Source: Vitis vinifera
Lineage: Eukaryota > Streptophyta > Magnoliopsida > Vitales > Vitaceae
Assembly (NCBI RefSeq): GCF_030704535.1
Contig: NC_081822.1
Coordinates: 7,978,501-8,042,500 of the forward strand
Direction of reading: 5' to 3'
DNA length: 64,000 nucleotides
Below the pieces are notes generated by a model. That model ran no database searches and was not told where the DNA came from. It saw nothing but the letters and a program-made list of their open reading frames with translations. Below are positions 48,300-60,168 of the stretch, piece after piece. A program made the translations under genes and the position numbers. The stretch's first letter is position 1, and each line of letters begins with the position of its first letter.

Positions 48300-49700
48300 T
48301 CCTCTTTTCTTTTTTGCAAAAGATAGCCTAATTTTGGGCATGGCCATGCACTACAAGCCTAGGACCACACAATCCAATAGCCAATTACTTGGTAGGAAGT
48401 GAATGAGGCTTTTAAAGCCCCTGTCATCTTCTTGAGTTTCCTACTTTCATTGTGTTAAGACCAATAAAAACAAAAAATAAATTATGTGTTATTTCAACAA
48501 ATAATATATACACACTTTCATTTTCAATATATTTTTATATTTAAATATTAAACATATTTAATAAAATTTAAAATATTATTACATTTATATAAAATATGAA
48601 GAAATAAATATGATTATTTTTTAATTATATATATATATATATATATATTGACATCACTAATTTGATAACTGTTGAATGGTAAATTAATAATTTTTCAGAT
48701 TCAATGATCGATTCAATTTTCAAAATACTAATTATTTCTTAATTGCACACAGTAATCCCTTAGTTGTATAGAAATTATGTAATATACATTATTCAAAATT
48801 TACATATTTGCAACTTTTTATTATTATTTTATTGTTTAATTTAAAAAAAAATTATGGAAAATTTATTAAAATCCAAGTTGTATTCTTAAAAAAAAAAATC
48901 ACTTTCTTAAAATATTCTCTTATAATATATACCTTTAAGCCACATTATTACAACTATATTTAATTGTTGAAAATTAAAAGAAAATATTAAAGAAAGAAAA
49001 CAAAAAAGAAAATTAAAGGAAAATAAAATAAAATAAATTTTAAATTAATAAATTATTTTAATGTACTACTGTAAACTCATTTAATTTATTTTAATTGTTT
49101 ATATAAAAATTAAACAATTATTTGTAATAATATTTTTTTTCATATTTTTTTCAAAAAAAAAAATAATTTAATTTTTTTTTCTTTTCTTAGATAAGTTTTC
49201 AAGAGTGGTTAAATTATAGCTTGGAGTTATTATAATTTTCATAGAAAGCGGAAAAAAATATCCAAATCATACCCAAATTAATTCTATTTATTACATATAA
49301 ATTTTTTCTAATAAATATATTAAAGTCAACATCGTCAAGAAGAGGAGCAAAAGAAATGTAAACAAGTCAACATCGGCTATAAAAAGAAAAGAAGGAAAAT
49401 TTTAATAAGAGTGGAATTAATTTTCATAATAATAAAATTTTATTTTCATTTTTATTTTTGTTATAAAACATAATTCAAATACATAAATAATTACCATTTC
49501 ATAAAATAAAATATTTTAAAAATATTAAAGTTAAGAAGAACACGTCAGCAAATTAAAAAGCGTTGTAAATAAGCATAAAATGGCTCCCAAATTAGAAAAT
49601 AAAATGGAAAAAAGAGGTGGTGGTGTGTGAGGATTCGGGAGTGAGGGCATGGTTCACGGGATCTTTTGATCTAACCCATACGGTGGACCGTCGTTTTACA
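48300..49700. other. AT-rich intergenic DNA upstream of the WPP gene
   Basis: No gene. A stretch at about 48,968-49,130 shares AAAGAAAATATTAAAG and AAACTCATTTAATTTATTTTAA words with the MITE at 54,364. A (TA)n run lies at 48,628-48,649. Confidence 0.5.
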
Positions 49701-49788
49701 CCACCCACATATGGCCCATGCTCCTCTACCCCACTCCATAAATACCCATCAATACACTTACTCAGGGGCTATTAAAATTTTCCCCAAA

Positions 49789-50280
49789 ATGACGGACAAG
49801 GAAGACAACGGCCTTTCAGAGCCCTCGACAATGGCTGAGTCTGACAACCCTCCCCACCACCAAGAACCACCGCAGGAGGCCAAGAAACCGGACAAAATCA
49901 ATGTTGCATTCAGCATTTGGCCGCCCACGCAGCGGACTCGCGATGCTGTTATCAACCGCCTCATCGAAACCCTAACCACTCCTTCCGTCCTCGCCAAGCG
50001 CTACGGAACCATGCCCGCCGATGAGGCCTCCGCCACCGCCCGCCTCGTTGAGGAGGAGGCCTACGCCGCTGCCGGTGGATCCCCCAACGCCGATGACGAA
50101 GGCATCGAGATTCTCCAAGTGTATTCAAGGGAGATCAGCAAGCGGATGCTCGAGGCCGTGAAAACCAGGGCTGGTTCTGGTTCTACAGCGGATGATGCAC
50201 CGCAGAGTCCTGTTGCCGCCTCTGTTGCGGCCTCCACCATCAGTGAGGAAATCTCATCCGTTAAAACTGAATCTGTCTAG
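49789..50280 (+). CDS. MAF1/WPP-like: WPP-domain protein (MFP1 attachment factor / WPP type)
   Basis: Intronless, 163 aa. Residues 1-38 are acidic and polar (rich in Glu, Pro, Asp). Residues about 39-140 form the WPP domain, with FSIWPPTQRTRDAVI carrying Trp44-Pro45-Pro46, then LTTPSVLAKRYGTM and ARLVEEEAYAAA. The tail is Ala/Ser/Glu-rich. WPP proteins are small plant proteins of the nuclear envelope. The same domain anchors plant RanGAP at the nuclear rim, binds coiled-coil partners such as MFP1 and WIT proteins, and relocates during mitosis to the cell plate. Length is close to tomato MAF1 and Arabidopsis WPP1-3. The start was chosen at 49,789 because MTDKEDNGL-like starts typify the family; an in-frame ATG at 49,711 precedes a CATAAATA-like stretch and would add an untypical leader. 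GC content is clearly higher than the flanks. Confidence 0.93.
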   Translation: MTDKEDNGLSEPSTMAESDNPPHHQEPPQEAKKPDKINVAFSIWPPTQRTRDAVINRLIETLTTPSVLAKRYGTMPADEASATARLVEEEAYAAAGGSPNADDEGIEILQVYSREISKRMLEAVKTRAGSGSTADDAPQSPVAASVAASTISEEISSVKTESV

Positions 50281-52376
50281 GGTTTGAATTTATCATGTCT
50301 TAGGGTTTCGTTTCTCGGACTTAGACTATTCGATCTTGAGATCTGTTTGTACTAGCTGTGGATGTCTGATGGTTATATCATATTTATATGATTATCCTGC
50401 TTTTTTCGAGGTCTTATTATTTTTATTATAGTAATGCGCTTCGGATTTTGGATTTACTTAATCTAATTTCCCTTTTGGGTCTCTGATGAATAGCTCAGGT
50501 GTTTTGTTGTGATCCTTGATTTGTTTAGACCTTCACAATTTCCTCAAAATGTTTTGATTCTTGATTTGCTGTGCGGAAATCCACTGGCATTGTCTATCCT
50601 CTTCTCTGTTGTTTTGGTATTTATAATGTTATTACATTTGCATGTGTGCTTGGATTTTTAATTGTCCAACTATATAGATGTGAATCATGAGTCTGTTGAA
50701 TATAGGGAGGGCTGCCCAGTGACTCTGAAATTGATCAGTCACCCTTGATGAAGGTTCCTCTGTTCACAACAACAACAACCAAAAAAAAGCAATTAATGTT
50801 GTGAAGCTAAAGCGTTCCTTCAAAATTATATTTGGCTTTTGCATATTGTGCGAACATCGGATACATTTAAACTTGCAACATAGCTCCCATTGTATTCAAA
50901 ACTATTGGGCCTTCTCTAGTGTGAACATAGATTTCATTTATTGATTAAAAAACAGCATATATTTAGGATTCAAAATTAGAGGTTCACATTTATCTGATTA
51001 AAAAAACATAGCATTCACTTAGGATTCAAAATTATAAGTGGTTTCAATTAATTTTCCCATGTACACATTTAATCCCCTCCCCAATTCACAACCAATATAA
51101 CTCCCATGCTTGTTTAATCTTTTGCAAACTGAAGAATCATGTTCATGTATTATCTGAAGTAAATCCCTAGTTAAAAAGCAAGACATTCAGATGTTATCTG
51201 TTTCCCTAATTGGATATATGTGTCTGGATTTGTATAAATCATATGGATTCCCTGAACTCGAGTAGTGATGTTGTCTACTTCAGACAACCATTTTTTATTT
51301 TTTATTTAAAGAACAGAAGAGCATCTGTAACCATTAGTACCATTTGTTAGAGTAGAGCACCAGCAGATAGAGGATTGTGTTCTTAAGATTTCATACACCC
51401 AATTATGCTGGATAATTGGTTGTTGTTTAGTTTGATCCTATGATACTAGAATTGGCCAACCTCACCCAATGGCAGACCCTGTTCATACGACAGGGCAGGA
51501 AATCTCATCTTTAATCTCTTATTTCCTTTTTTTTTTTTTTTTTGCAATTTTCTACTTCTAAATGAAGTTTTGTATAAATATTTACAGATAAGAAATAGAA
51601 GATGAGGATAAAAGAGAAAATACAGCAAATATAAGAGGAAGAGATTTTTATCATAGAGATTTTTACTTGTAATTGATATCTAATTGATATTTTTTAATCG
51701 AAGGATTCATATTCAATTTTGAGATTCTTTTTTAGCCCAATCCTGTATTCAAAAATTTGTGGGTGTGAAGGATTACACACCTAAGATTTTTTTCGTTCTT
51801 TTTTCATCAAAGTGTGTATCTGATATTGAAATCTTCTTTAGCTAAACCTTTATTTCTAGAATTTTTGGGTGAGAAGGATCAAACACCTAGATGCATTCCT
51901 ATTGTAATTACCTGCAGCTAAATACATGTGACATAGGTCGAGGAGTAAGCAACCTTATCATAGATGTTCTTTTTTGGTGCTTTGGCCCCCTAAACATTCA
52001 AATGGAAGTCTGGCCTAACTGGAAATGTCTCCCAAGTTGATAGTTGATATGTGACAGTAATTACTTCTAGTTCTGCATATCCTTAGGCATGGGTTGGGTA
52101 GCATCTCAAAGGATGCTTGCCTTGGAAGCAAAACATAAAACAAAAATGAAATCTTGCCTTTGAATACAGAAGTTTGCCTTTTCCTTGCGCCATTCATCAT
52201 TGGACAACCACCAGCACCAGTATACTTGTTGAGATGTAGCCATGCATATACAGTCCAAGGATTGTATATTTTGGGTGTCTTCCCGTCCAGATTGTCTCTG
52301 GTCTTAGATTTTTTCTTCGTGAAGGTTGAGAAGCGCATTATGAATTGGATGCCTTGTATAAATTATCTTATCTTTT
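50281..52376. other. 3' flank of the WPP gene and intergenic DNA
   Basis: The stop codon is followed by likely 3' UTR. No further gene is recognised; ORFs at 51,446-51,628 and 52,015-52,528 on either strand overlap one another and resemble nothing known. Confidence 0.45.
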
Positions 52377-53642
52377 CATGTTTTTTAGGAACATTCTTTG
52401 TCCTCGGGTCTCCATTTCATCGATTACTCGCCTCTTACACAAGTAATGCCTACTTTTTATTGTGTATAGATGCTAAGGTTCTATTAGAATCGAAAAATAA
52501 AAAAATTTGGTGTTTTAAGATAACATAAGTTATTCTTACTTCCTTTTAGAGGTTTATTTTAAAAAATAAATATATAATAATGAAAAATAAATCACTTTAA
52601 ATAAAAGTTATTTTTAAAATATATTTAAAAATATAAAAAATAAATTAAAGAATATTTTAAGTTTTAAAACGGATTTTTATTCATGTTTTTTAGGAACATT
52701 CTTTGCCCTCCGGTCCCATTTCATCGTTTACTCGCCTCTTACACAAGTAATGCCTACTTTTTATTGTGTATAGATGAAGGTTCTATCATAAGCGAAAAAT
52801 AAAAAATTTGGTATTTTAAGATAATATATTTTAGTTGTTTTAAGTTATTCTCATTTGTTTTTAGAGGTTTATTTTAAAAAATAAATATATAATAATGAAG
52901 AATAATGAAAAATAAATCACTTCAAATAAAAGTTATTTTTAAAATATATTTAAAAATATAAAAATAAATTAAAGAATATTTTAAGTTTTAAAACGGATTT
53001 TTATTCATGTTTTTTAGGAACATTCTGTGTCCTTGGGTCCCCATTTCATCGTTTACTCGCCTCTTACACAAGTAATGCCTACTTTTTATTGTGTATAGAT
53101 GCTAAGGTTCTATCATAAGTAAAAAATAAAAAATTTGGTGTTTTAAGAAAATATCTTTTAGTTGTTTTAAGTTATTCTCACTTGTTTTTAGAGGTTTATT
53201 TTAAAAAATAAATATACAATAATGAAAAATAAATCACTTCAAATAAAAGTTATTTTTAAAATAAATTTAAAAATATAAAAAATAAATTAAAGAATATTTT
53301 AAGTCTTAAAACGGATTTTTATTCATGTTTTTTAGGAACATTCTTTGTCCTTGGGTCTCCATTTCATGGATTACTGGCCTCTTACACAAGTAATGCCTAC
53401 TTTTTATGGTGTACAGATGTTAAAAGTTCTATATAAAAAATTTAGTGTTTTAAGATAATATCTTTTAATCGTTTTAAGTTATTCTCACTTGGTTTTAGAA
53501 ATCTATTTTAAAAAATAATTATATAATAATAAAGAATAATGAAAAATAAATTACTTCAAATAAAAGTTATTTTTAAAATATATTTAAAAATATAAAAAAT
53601 AAATTAAAGAATATTTTAAGTTTTAAAACAGATTTTTATTGA
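52377..53642. repeat. Four-copy tandem array, period 305-324 bp
   Basis: CATGTTTTTTAGGAACATTC starts copies at 52,377, 52,682, 53,006 and 53,324. Each copy contains TTACACAAGTAATGCCTACTT, GGTGTTTTAAGA-like and TTTTAAGT(T/C)TTAAAAC. A ~13-bp insertion (GAATAATGAAAAA-like) distinguishes copies 2 and 4. The last copy ends in GGAAAACACTGTCCAAACA, a word typical of MITE ends, but no partner end was found. Confidence 0.9.
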
Positions 53643-54363
53643 ACTGTTTTGGAAAACACTGTCCAAACAAAGCATAATCAACCATCGGATCGAAATTTGT
53701 CACGTAGCAATTCCTCTAGTTGATGGTGAGATCTGAATTCAGAGGCACTGGCATGTATTCTCCACCATGCTCTGGTGCTACTAGTGTTAGTACGAGTGTA
53801 CGACTTGATGGTGGGATCTGAATTGTGTTCTTCACCATAAAGAAAGAAAATAAAAAATAATTAGAATTAGTTTAACATTAATATATTTTTAAATTATTTA
53901 ATTTTTATATAGAAAAAGCAAAATAAGTTATTAATTTTAAATCTTATTATCAAGTTATTATTTGAAAATACTAAGCTTCTTCACTAAAAATAATTATTTT
54001 CATCTATATTATATAATGAGGTTATAAAAGAGAAATAATGGAATATTAAGGTAAAACATCTTCAAGATTTAAAAATAATAATGATTATTATTTTGAGTCA
54101 TTTTAAACTTTAAATTATAATATGATATGTTTAAAGAGAGAAAAAATATTTAATGAATTTAATAATTTAAATTAAATGATTAGCACGTATTAAGCTATTG
54201 AATTGATTTATCATAGTTGGTTTTCTTGACTTTGTTTGAGAAGTGTCCTTGCAATAATTCTATTTTAAATAAGGAACGGTTTTTTGGGTATTAAATATAT
54301 TTTAATTTTCACTTTTCAAAAGTAAAAACTATTTTTAAAAATAGTTAACATTCAAGTACTTAA

Positions 54364-54677
54364 GGCTATGTTTGGTTCCCAAAAAATTTGAAAGAAAATG
54401 TAAAGGAAAGAAAATACCAAAAAAAAAGTAAAAGGAAAGAAAAAATAAAGAAAAATGAAAAATAGATTAAAAGTTGATAATTTTTTTTATTACTTTAAAC
54501 TCATTTTATTTATTTTAACTTATCAATATAAAGATTAAATAATTTTAAAATATATAATTTTTTAATTAGTTTTAATTATATTTGATTTTCTTTGATATTT
54601 TTTATAAGATGACCAAACATAAAAAAAATCATTTTTTTTTTACTTTTTTTAATATTTTTTGGGAATTAAACATAACC
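54364..54677. mobile_element. MITE with ~26-bp inverted repeats flanked by TTAA
   Basis: The left end GGCTATGTTTGGTTCCCAAA and the inverse of the right end (GGTTATGTTTAATTCCCAAA) match at 17 of 20 positions and continue AAAAT. TTAA borders both sides (54,360-54,363; 54,678-54,681). The size of 314 bp and non-coding AT-rich interior fit a PIF/Harbinger-like (TWA-type) or TTAA-targeting MITE; the flank does not separate the two. Confidence 0.75.
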
Positions 54678-54699
54678 TTAATGTTTCACGACTTCAAAA

Positions 54700-57290
54700 T
54701 AGGTCCAAATGCTGTGGATAACCCTTTTGTTGTCAGGTTACGATTGATGATTCCGCATGCTTGTTTTGAAATTTATTATTCACTCTCAAACTATGCAAGG
54801 GTGTTTTGGAAACATCTGAACTGCAGCTCTTGTGCTACAATTATTTTTTATTTTTTATTTTTTTTTGGGTTTCCTCAAGACAAGTGGAGACTAGAGAGGC
54901 CTTTGGGCTGAAGGCAGTAGTGTAACAAAACTGGTTTTGGATCCAATTGTCTAATCCATGGATTCAATGGATTGTGCGACTTGCGCCTTTTCCCCAATTC
55001 TTCCCTTCCCCGGAGGGAAAGGCAAACAAACAAACTCCGTCCACTAAGAAAGACGTGCATATATTGGGGGGGATATTCATGTAACACGCACCTCTCCCAC
55101 TTCTTTCACACCTCACAACTTGTTCTATTTTCCCTTTTTCCTTTTAAATCTTTCTGATGGCAATTTTTAGTAAATCTAAACCCCATTTGGATAGGGCACA
55201 AGTAGCTTGGAATATCATCTTATTTAATACATATATAATCTTCTTTCCGTCAACTTTCCCTTTAATTAATACATCAGAGTTGATCAGGTCAATGAATGAA
55301 ATTATATCTCAAACAAGACTCTACATTAAACTTAAAAAAAATAAAATTAAATAAAGATATTTTGATGTAAAAGATAGTATAGTAATAGACAAGAATTTGT
55401 ATCACCTTTGTGATGGCTTATGAAGTGTTGGAAATTATGATAAGGATTAATATCTAATTAAGACTTTTGTCCACGACTAAAATCTTAAAATTAATATCTA
55501 ATTATTTAGAAGCTCATTAATTAAGACTAAGATCTAACTCTTTTTCACATTCTTTCTTTCCTGTTGTTCGTCATGATAATACAATGCGCAAACAAAATAG
55601 ACTAATTAAACCAAAATTAATACCTCTAGTCCTAATCCAAGTAACAGGGAAGGGCGTAAGCCCATTTCCTGCTTCCCGGATTCCCTTATGCAGGGTTAGG
55701 TGGATGGAGAGTCGGTGACTGAAGTTGCAATCCCTTCATCCTTGGAAAAACTGCAAGGTGGCTACTTCAGAATTCAACTTTGAAGACTCTTCCCATCCAT
55801 ATCTGCCATTCCTTGCCCGTAGTCTTTGACTCTCTATTGGGACACGCCAGCCAGCAAAATTCTTCCACACATGAAGGCTTCCCCCATTCATACCGACGAA
55901 GCAAGTTAATTAGGATTGTTTGGTAAACCTATCCTCTACCGTACACAAGACGAACACAGCGATGATCTTTGACAAGTTATAATATATTGCTCTAAAAAAA
56001 TGGAAATGCTGGGTTTTGTCATCCGGAAAAGAAGGGTGAAATCTAGAGGTTGGAGAAATTAGACACTGGATCAAGGACATTAGCTGTTCAGTTTCAACAA
56101 ATGATCTGGTTCCCCAAGTTTGATACAGTGCAGTAATTCTTTGACTACAGCCTACAGTTCCCCATGTCGGGTGGGGCACGCCTTCCGAAATTTGAATTCG
56201 GCCATTCCATTACTGTTAGGCTGTTAGGCTATTTCTGTCCATCAAATAAGTGTACTCCCCCCTCCCCCCTCCCCCCTCCCCCATCCTTCTTTTTCCTCTC
56301 TTTTTCTCTTTTATCTTATTTTGGATTTGAGTCTGTAAAAAGGGTACTTTGGAAATTCAAATGCACGTGATTCATATTAAATGAAGGTTGATTTTCAGTC
56401 AAGTTTTGCCTGTTAGTCACAAGGATATTAGGTTCCCGCACATTTTTCATCCTCTCAGAAGAGAACTGTAAACCTAGTCGAGGAAAACTTGGGTGAGTTG
56501 ATGCTCGCATCTCCTCCATCATATATACAAGCAACATTATTGACGTATAAAGTCAACAATATAATGCGTGCATTACGTATACCCTCCTTAAACAATTGGT
56601 ATTCTAAGGTTTAGTCAGACTTTTGCTAAGATTTCCAAGCATTGAACTCGCTCAAATATTATTTCTTCAAATAATACGAATTTATAGTCCCCACAAAAAA
56701 AAAAGAGACTATTTTTACGTCACAAGCATTAATAGCATGTTGAGAAGTTTGTTTGAGAATTTAAGGGGTATTTAAAAAATGAGGCTTTAATATTTTTCAA
56801 AGATAAATACGAGTAGTCAACGTAACTGGTGGTGGGAATATCTGTCCCTGCAATCCTCGTGATCTTCCTCTTGACTCTTAACAGGGAAGATTGGTGGCAT
56901 TTCCGGATCCATTCCATTTCTCTTACAATTATGAGGCCTTTTATTCAACTCATTTCTTCTCATGTTTGGTATGGGAGAGGAACCTTTATGGGGTTTGATC
57001 TCCCAGGAATTGAAATTGTGTGGTTAGAGAGGTACAGGACATTTCGAGTAGATGAAATGCACAGTTTCCAAAAGTTCAGCAAAAAGAAAAACTGATTGTA
57101 TTGGAAAGTGTATAATTACCTCATTTACGTCAATCAGAAGATACAAGTTACAGGTGGTACAAGAGATTCAGCCTTTTAGAGGGGAAAATTTTAGCAAAAA
57201 GTAATCCTCTACTTTGTGCAACAATAACAATTACATGGAAAATTAACCAAACAATTAATCAAGGAATGGAGGAAAGGAAAGGAGTAGTTG
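54700..57290. other. Intergenic, no gene recognised
   Basis: ORFs on both strands (for example 54,582-54,911, 55,910-56,179, 56,829-57,095) have no recognisable domains. A C-rich repeat lies at 56,256-56,283. Confidence 0.45.
56256..56283. repeat. (CCCCCCT)n tract, four units
   Basis: Four C-runs of five to six, separated by single T. The minus strand has four G-runs with 1-nt loops, a textbook G-quadruplex pattern. Confidence 0.9.
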
Positions 57291-57572
57291 CTAATGTCCA
57301 GGGCCTCTTTTGCTGGGTCCAGAAGCCAGTTTATACGTCAAGCTCCTCACCGAAGATCGCTTGCTGGAGTTGTTAGAAGAAACTGCAAAAGAGTTAGCTA
57401 CTCCTACGGACTCATCTCCTTGTATAGCAGCAGCAGCAGCAACATCCACTGTTGATCTGAGGGCTCTGCAATGGACAAAGCTGGACTGTGTCGACACCAC
57501 CAGAACCAGTACAGCCAACACAAACCAAAGACTCTTAACTGATCTCGTTGCGCTCCTCTTCCTAATCGCCAT
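57291..57572 (-). CDS. PIP: PIP-type (PAMP-induced) secreted peptide precursor
   Basis: A 93-aa single-exon precursor. A basic N-terminus (residues 2-14) precedes a hydrophobic signal peptide (about 15-27, cleavage likely near 33-37); a Ser/Ala-rich variable prodomain follows, and the protein ends exactly in SGPSKRGPGH (84-93), the SGPS..G.GH signature of PIP/PIPL peptides. In Arabidopsis, PIP1 and PIP2 are secreted to the apoplast, processed from the C-terminus, induced by microbial patterns, and PIP1 is perceived by the receptor kinase RLK7 to amplify immunity. The last residue is the His of the motif, as in typical family members. A minus-strand TATA box lies about 70 bases upstream. It is transcribed away from the second PIP gene at 59,962. 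Confidence 0.93.
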   Translation of the reverse strand: MAIRKRSATRSVKSLWFVLAVLVLVVSTQSSFVHCRALRSTVDVAAAAAIQGDESVGVANSFAVSSNNSSKRSSVRSLTYKLASGPSKRGPGH

Positions 57573-57639
57573 CTCTATTTTCTCTTCTTTTCCCTTGCGC
57601 TATGGTTGGAGTATGAGGGGCCTGTGCTATTGCTTTTAC

Positions 57640-57649
57640 ATATATATAG
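57640..57649 (-). promoter_or_regulatory. TATA box of the minus-strand PIP gene
   Basis: CTATATATAT on the minus strand, about 70 bases before the start codon at 57,572. Confidence 0.6.
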
Positions 57650-59890
57650 GGGCCAGCTCCTTGTTGTGGACGGTGCCGCTCTTTGGGTTGCGGAGTGGGA
57701 CCTTTACAGGGTCGTGTGACTGGGCATTTTTTTTGGTGGGTTGAGGGCTCACATGACAGTGAGATTAGGATGGAAGCTCTTACTTTGGGAGTTGCTTGTG
57801 CTGTTCCAATTTGACTTTATACACTCAAATGCAAATACGTGTAACAGACAGTACACACGAGGGAAGAAAGAGAGGGTGTTTGGCTTTCGCCAAATGTGGT
57901 TTCACACGGTCCCCTCTTGTACAAGGCGCGTGTTTAGTGTTTACATCTGTTAACGCGGTCATCTTTCGTTCTCTTTAATTTCTACATTTATAATTCTCAT
58001 ACCCTTTCTTTCATGCAATAAAAAAAAAAAAAAAAAAAATTGAATGCATGGCAACACAATATATTCAACTCGTCATCATGACCTGTTTTTCCTCCTTTGT
58101 ACACATGACGGTGCTTACCGCTTCCCTCATTGGTGCGAAGCTCCCCACATATCTCTACATATACTTATATATCAGGTTTCTTTCATACTCAGTTTGTCAT
58201 GCATGCCATTTGTACCTTACCAGCATCAGTGAAACTGATCATATTTGACAGAGAAACTGATGAGTTTTCAGGCTTCCTTTTTTTTTTTTTCCCTTTAATT
58301 TACCGACGAAATTATTACAATTATAGTGTGCAAGAGCAAAAAGAAAGTAGAACCCAAGCTCAGCTACCCGTTTGGTGGTTTTCAAAGTATGTTAAACTAA
58401 TCAAGGATGATGCAAAGAAAAAGAGGCCAAATTTCAAGCACCGGCTTGACTACTGTTCAAATTTGAGTTTCAACATTCCATTTCAAGAATATGCTATTGC
58501 AATTGTCATGATCCGCGTGGAGGTCTGCTAAGATGGATTGGCAAGTCAAATTTCGATTAAGACAACCCGCAATTAATTCTTACATTTTGAAGTAATTCCA
58601 AGTGGCATTATTTTAGTACGCCGTCAACACATAATTACTTTCTTTCCAACCCAGTTTTCAAACAATCATGATTACTGAGATCGGAGGATCTGTATCCCGT
58701 AACACTTGGTCTTTAGACAATGTCAAGCATATGTCACAGGAGATGCCCTCTTATCAATATTTTATGAATAAATAACCTTTAATGTTTACCGTTTATTGTA
58801 TAGGAGGAGTTGGGGTTCTATCACTTGAATGGCTTTCCAAGTCCCGCCAAACTCTTGACTTAACCAACAACATCACAACGTTCCTACAAATATATGAATT
58901 GATAAGTTGAGATTAATTGTGTTCATGTCTGGTATAAAAATAACAAGTGAACCAGAAAATCTTAGTGCCCTTAATTCCAAGGGACAAGTCATGATCTCAT
59001 TGTCGTTAAATTTCTCCATCGCTGGATTGTGCTGTCATTCTCATTTATTAATTAACTAGGCCAAGAAATATCTCTGTCGCCCATCAAATTCCGTTTAATT
59101 GCTCTTATCATGTGAGAGGTTTCCCAGTTGCCATATCCCACTGAACCATGATCCTCTCCTCCTCGTGAGTCATGAGGTGGTTCAACACCACCCATAACCA
59201 CGAGCCTCGGATATGCTATTAAATTTATTGTCAAATGCATTAATGTGAATATCGTGCTACCATCACCCATGGCTTTGGGCAAGGCATTAAATATCACTTC
59301 AACATTCTCCAAACCCTGCCCCGTGAGTCTACATTTTGGGCTTATCCAACAATAATTCCGGCTTAAGACCATGCCAATTGGGCGCAACAGAGGCCCCGGC
59401 TAAACCGGAGCTTGCCACCTTGACCACATGTTCTGCGGCATTCTACACACTGTAGCCAAATGTTATTTAAATGTATGCAGTTGACATGTTTCCTCATTCA
59501 CGGGGCCAAATTTCGTATTCAACTTTTCAATTGAAAATCATGTTACAAACGGACAAAAAATGAAACCCTTTTCAAATTCTGTTGCAAGATTCGAAGCTAC
59601 CTATGTAGAGTACTCATCAAAGCTTGAAGAACATTTGAATAGATTTCAGGAAATACAAATAGTATTAGAAACCAGATCTTTTAAGTCTTACCTAATATCA
59701 TCATGAAACCATTGATTGATCTGAGATGTGCTGACATTCTATTGCCAATTAAAATCATGTACCGACCACGTCCTTGGACATATCCCCTCGGTCTCTTATT
59801 CTATAGTACTTGGCGTAAATTCTCGTCATGTTAGTGTGAAAAATGATTGCACCACATGTGTAATACGTTGGAGTCAATGGTGACCATGAT
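57650..59890. other. Shared upstream region between the two PIP genes
   Basis: No coding sequence is recognised. A run of about 21 A lies at 58,020-58,040. ORFs at 58,130-58,531 (plus) and 59,052-59,387 (minus) show no family features. GTCAA (reverse of a TTGAC W-box core) occurs at about 59,873, but such short words are expected by chance. Confidence 0.45.
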
Positions 59891-59900
59891 GGCACCTTCC

Positions 59901-59910
59901 TTTATAAATA
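59901..59910 (+). promoter_or_regulatory. TATA box of the plus-strand PIPL gene
   Basis: TTTATAAATA about 55 bases before the ATG at 59,962; a short leader is implied. Confidence 0.6.
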
Positions 59911-59961
59911 TAGATTACGTGCAAGGAGTCCATATGCAGTAGTTATGTATCAAACAAGACA

Positions 59962-60168
59962 ATGAAGCATCATCGTTCTGGTCTTGGTCTTGTCCTGTTT
60001 GTTCTAAAATCCGCCTTCTTCCTCACATTTCTTCTTATCATTTCATGCTCAATGGAGGTAGAGTGCTCCAGGTCCCTTGGACATCATCTCCATCCCACTT
60101 CGAGGAATACTTTGGTGGAAGCCCAAGCATATTCTGGTCCCAGCAAAAGAGGGAAAGGTCACAAATGA
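59962..60168 (+). CDS. PIPL: PIP-like secreted peptide precursor with a C-terminal Lys extension
   Basis: A 68-aa single-exon precursor, shorter than usual for the family (often 70-110 aa). Residues 1-6 are basic, about 8-29 are strongly hydrophobic (signal peptide, cleavage probably near the Cys at 35), and a short prodomain leads to SGPSKRGKGHK (58-68). It matches SGPS..G.GH like its neighbour at 57,291, but has Lys for Pro at motif position 8 and one extra Lys after the terminal His. That Lys would need carboxypeptidase trimming to give the usual end. The two genes are about 2.4 kb apart in divergent orientation, suggesting local duplication with inversion followed by divergence of everything but the peptide. 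The ATG context is ACA-ATG-A. Secretion and receptor signalling are inferred from the family. Confidence 0.88.
   Translation: MKHHRSGLGLVLFVLKSAFFLTFLLIISCSMEVECSRSLGHHLHPTSRNTLVEAQAYSGPSKRGKGHK

Noticed and set aside
49711-49788. In-frame ATG 26 codons upstream in the WPP gene
   Set aside because: The added residues do not resemble the family N-terminus, and MTDKEDNGL at 49,789 does.
59052-59387. 111-aa minus-strand ORF between the PIP genes
   Set aside because: No signal peptide, no known motif and no conserved C-terminal peptide; composition looks random.
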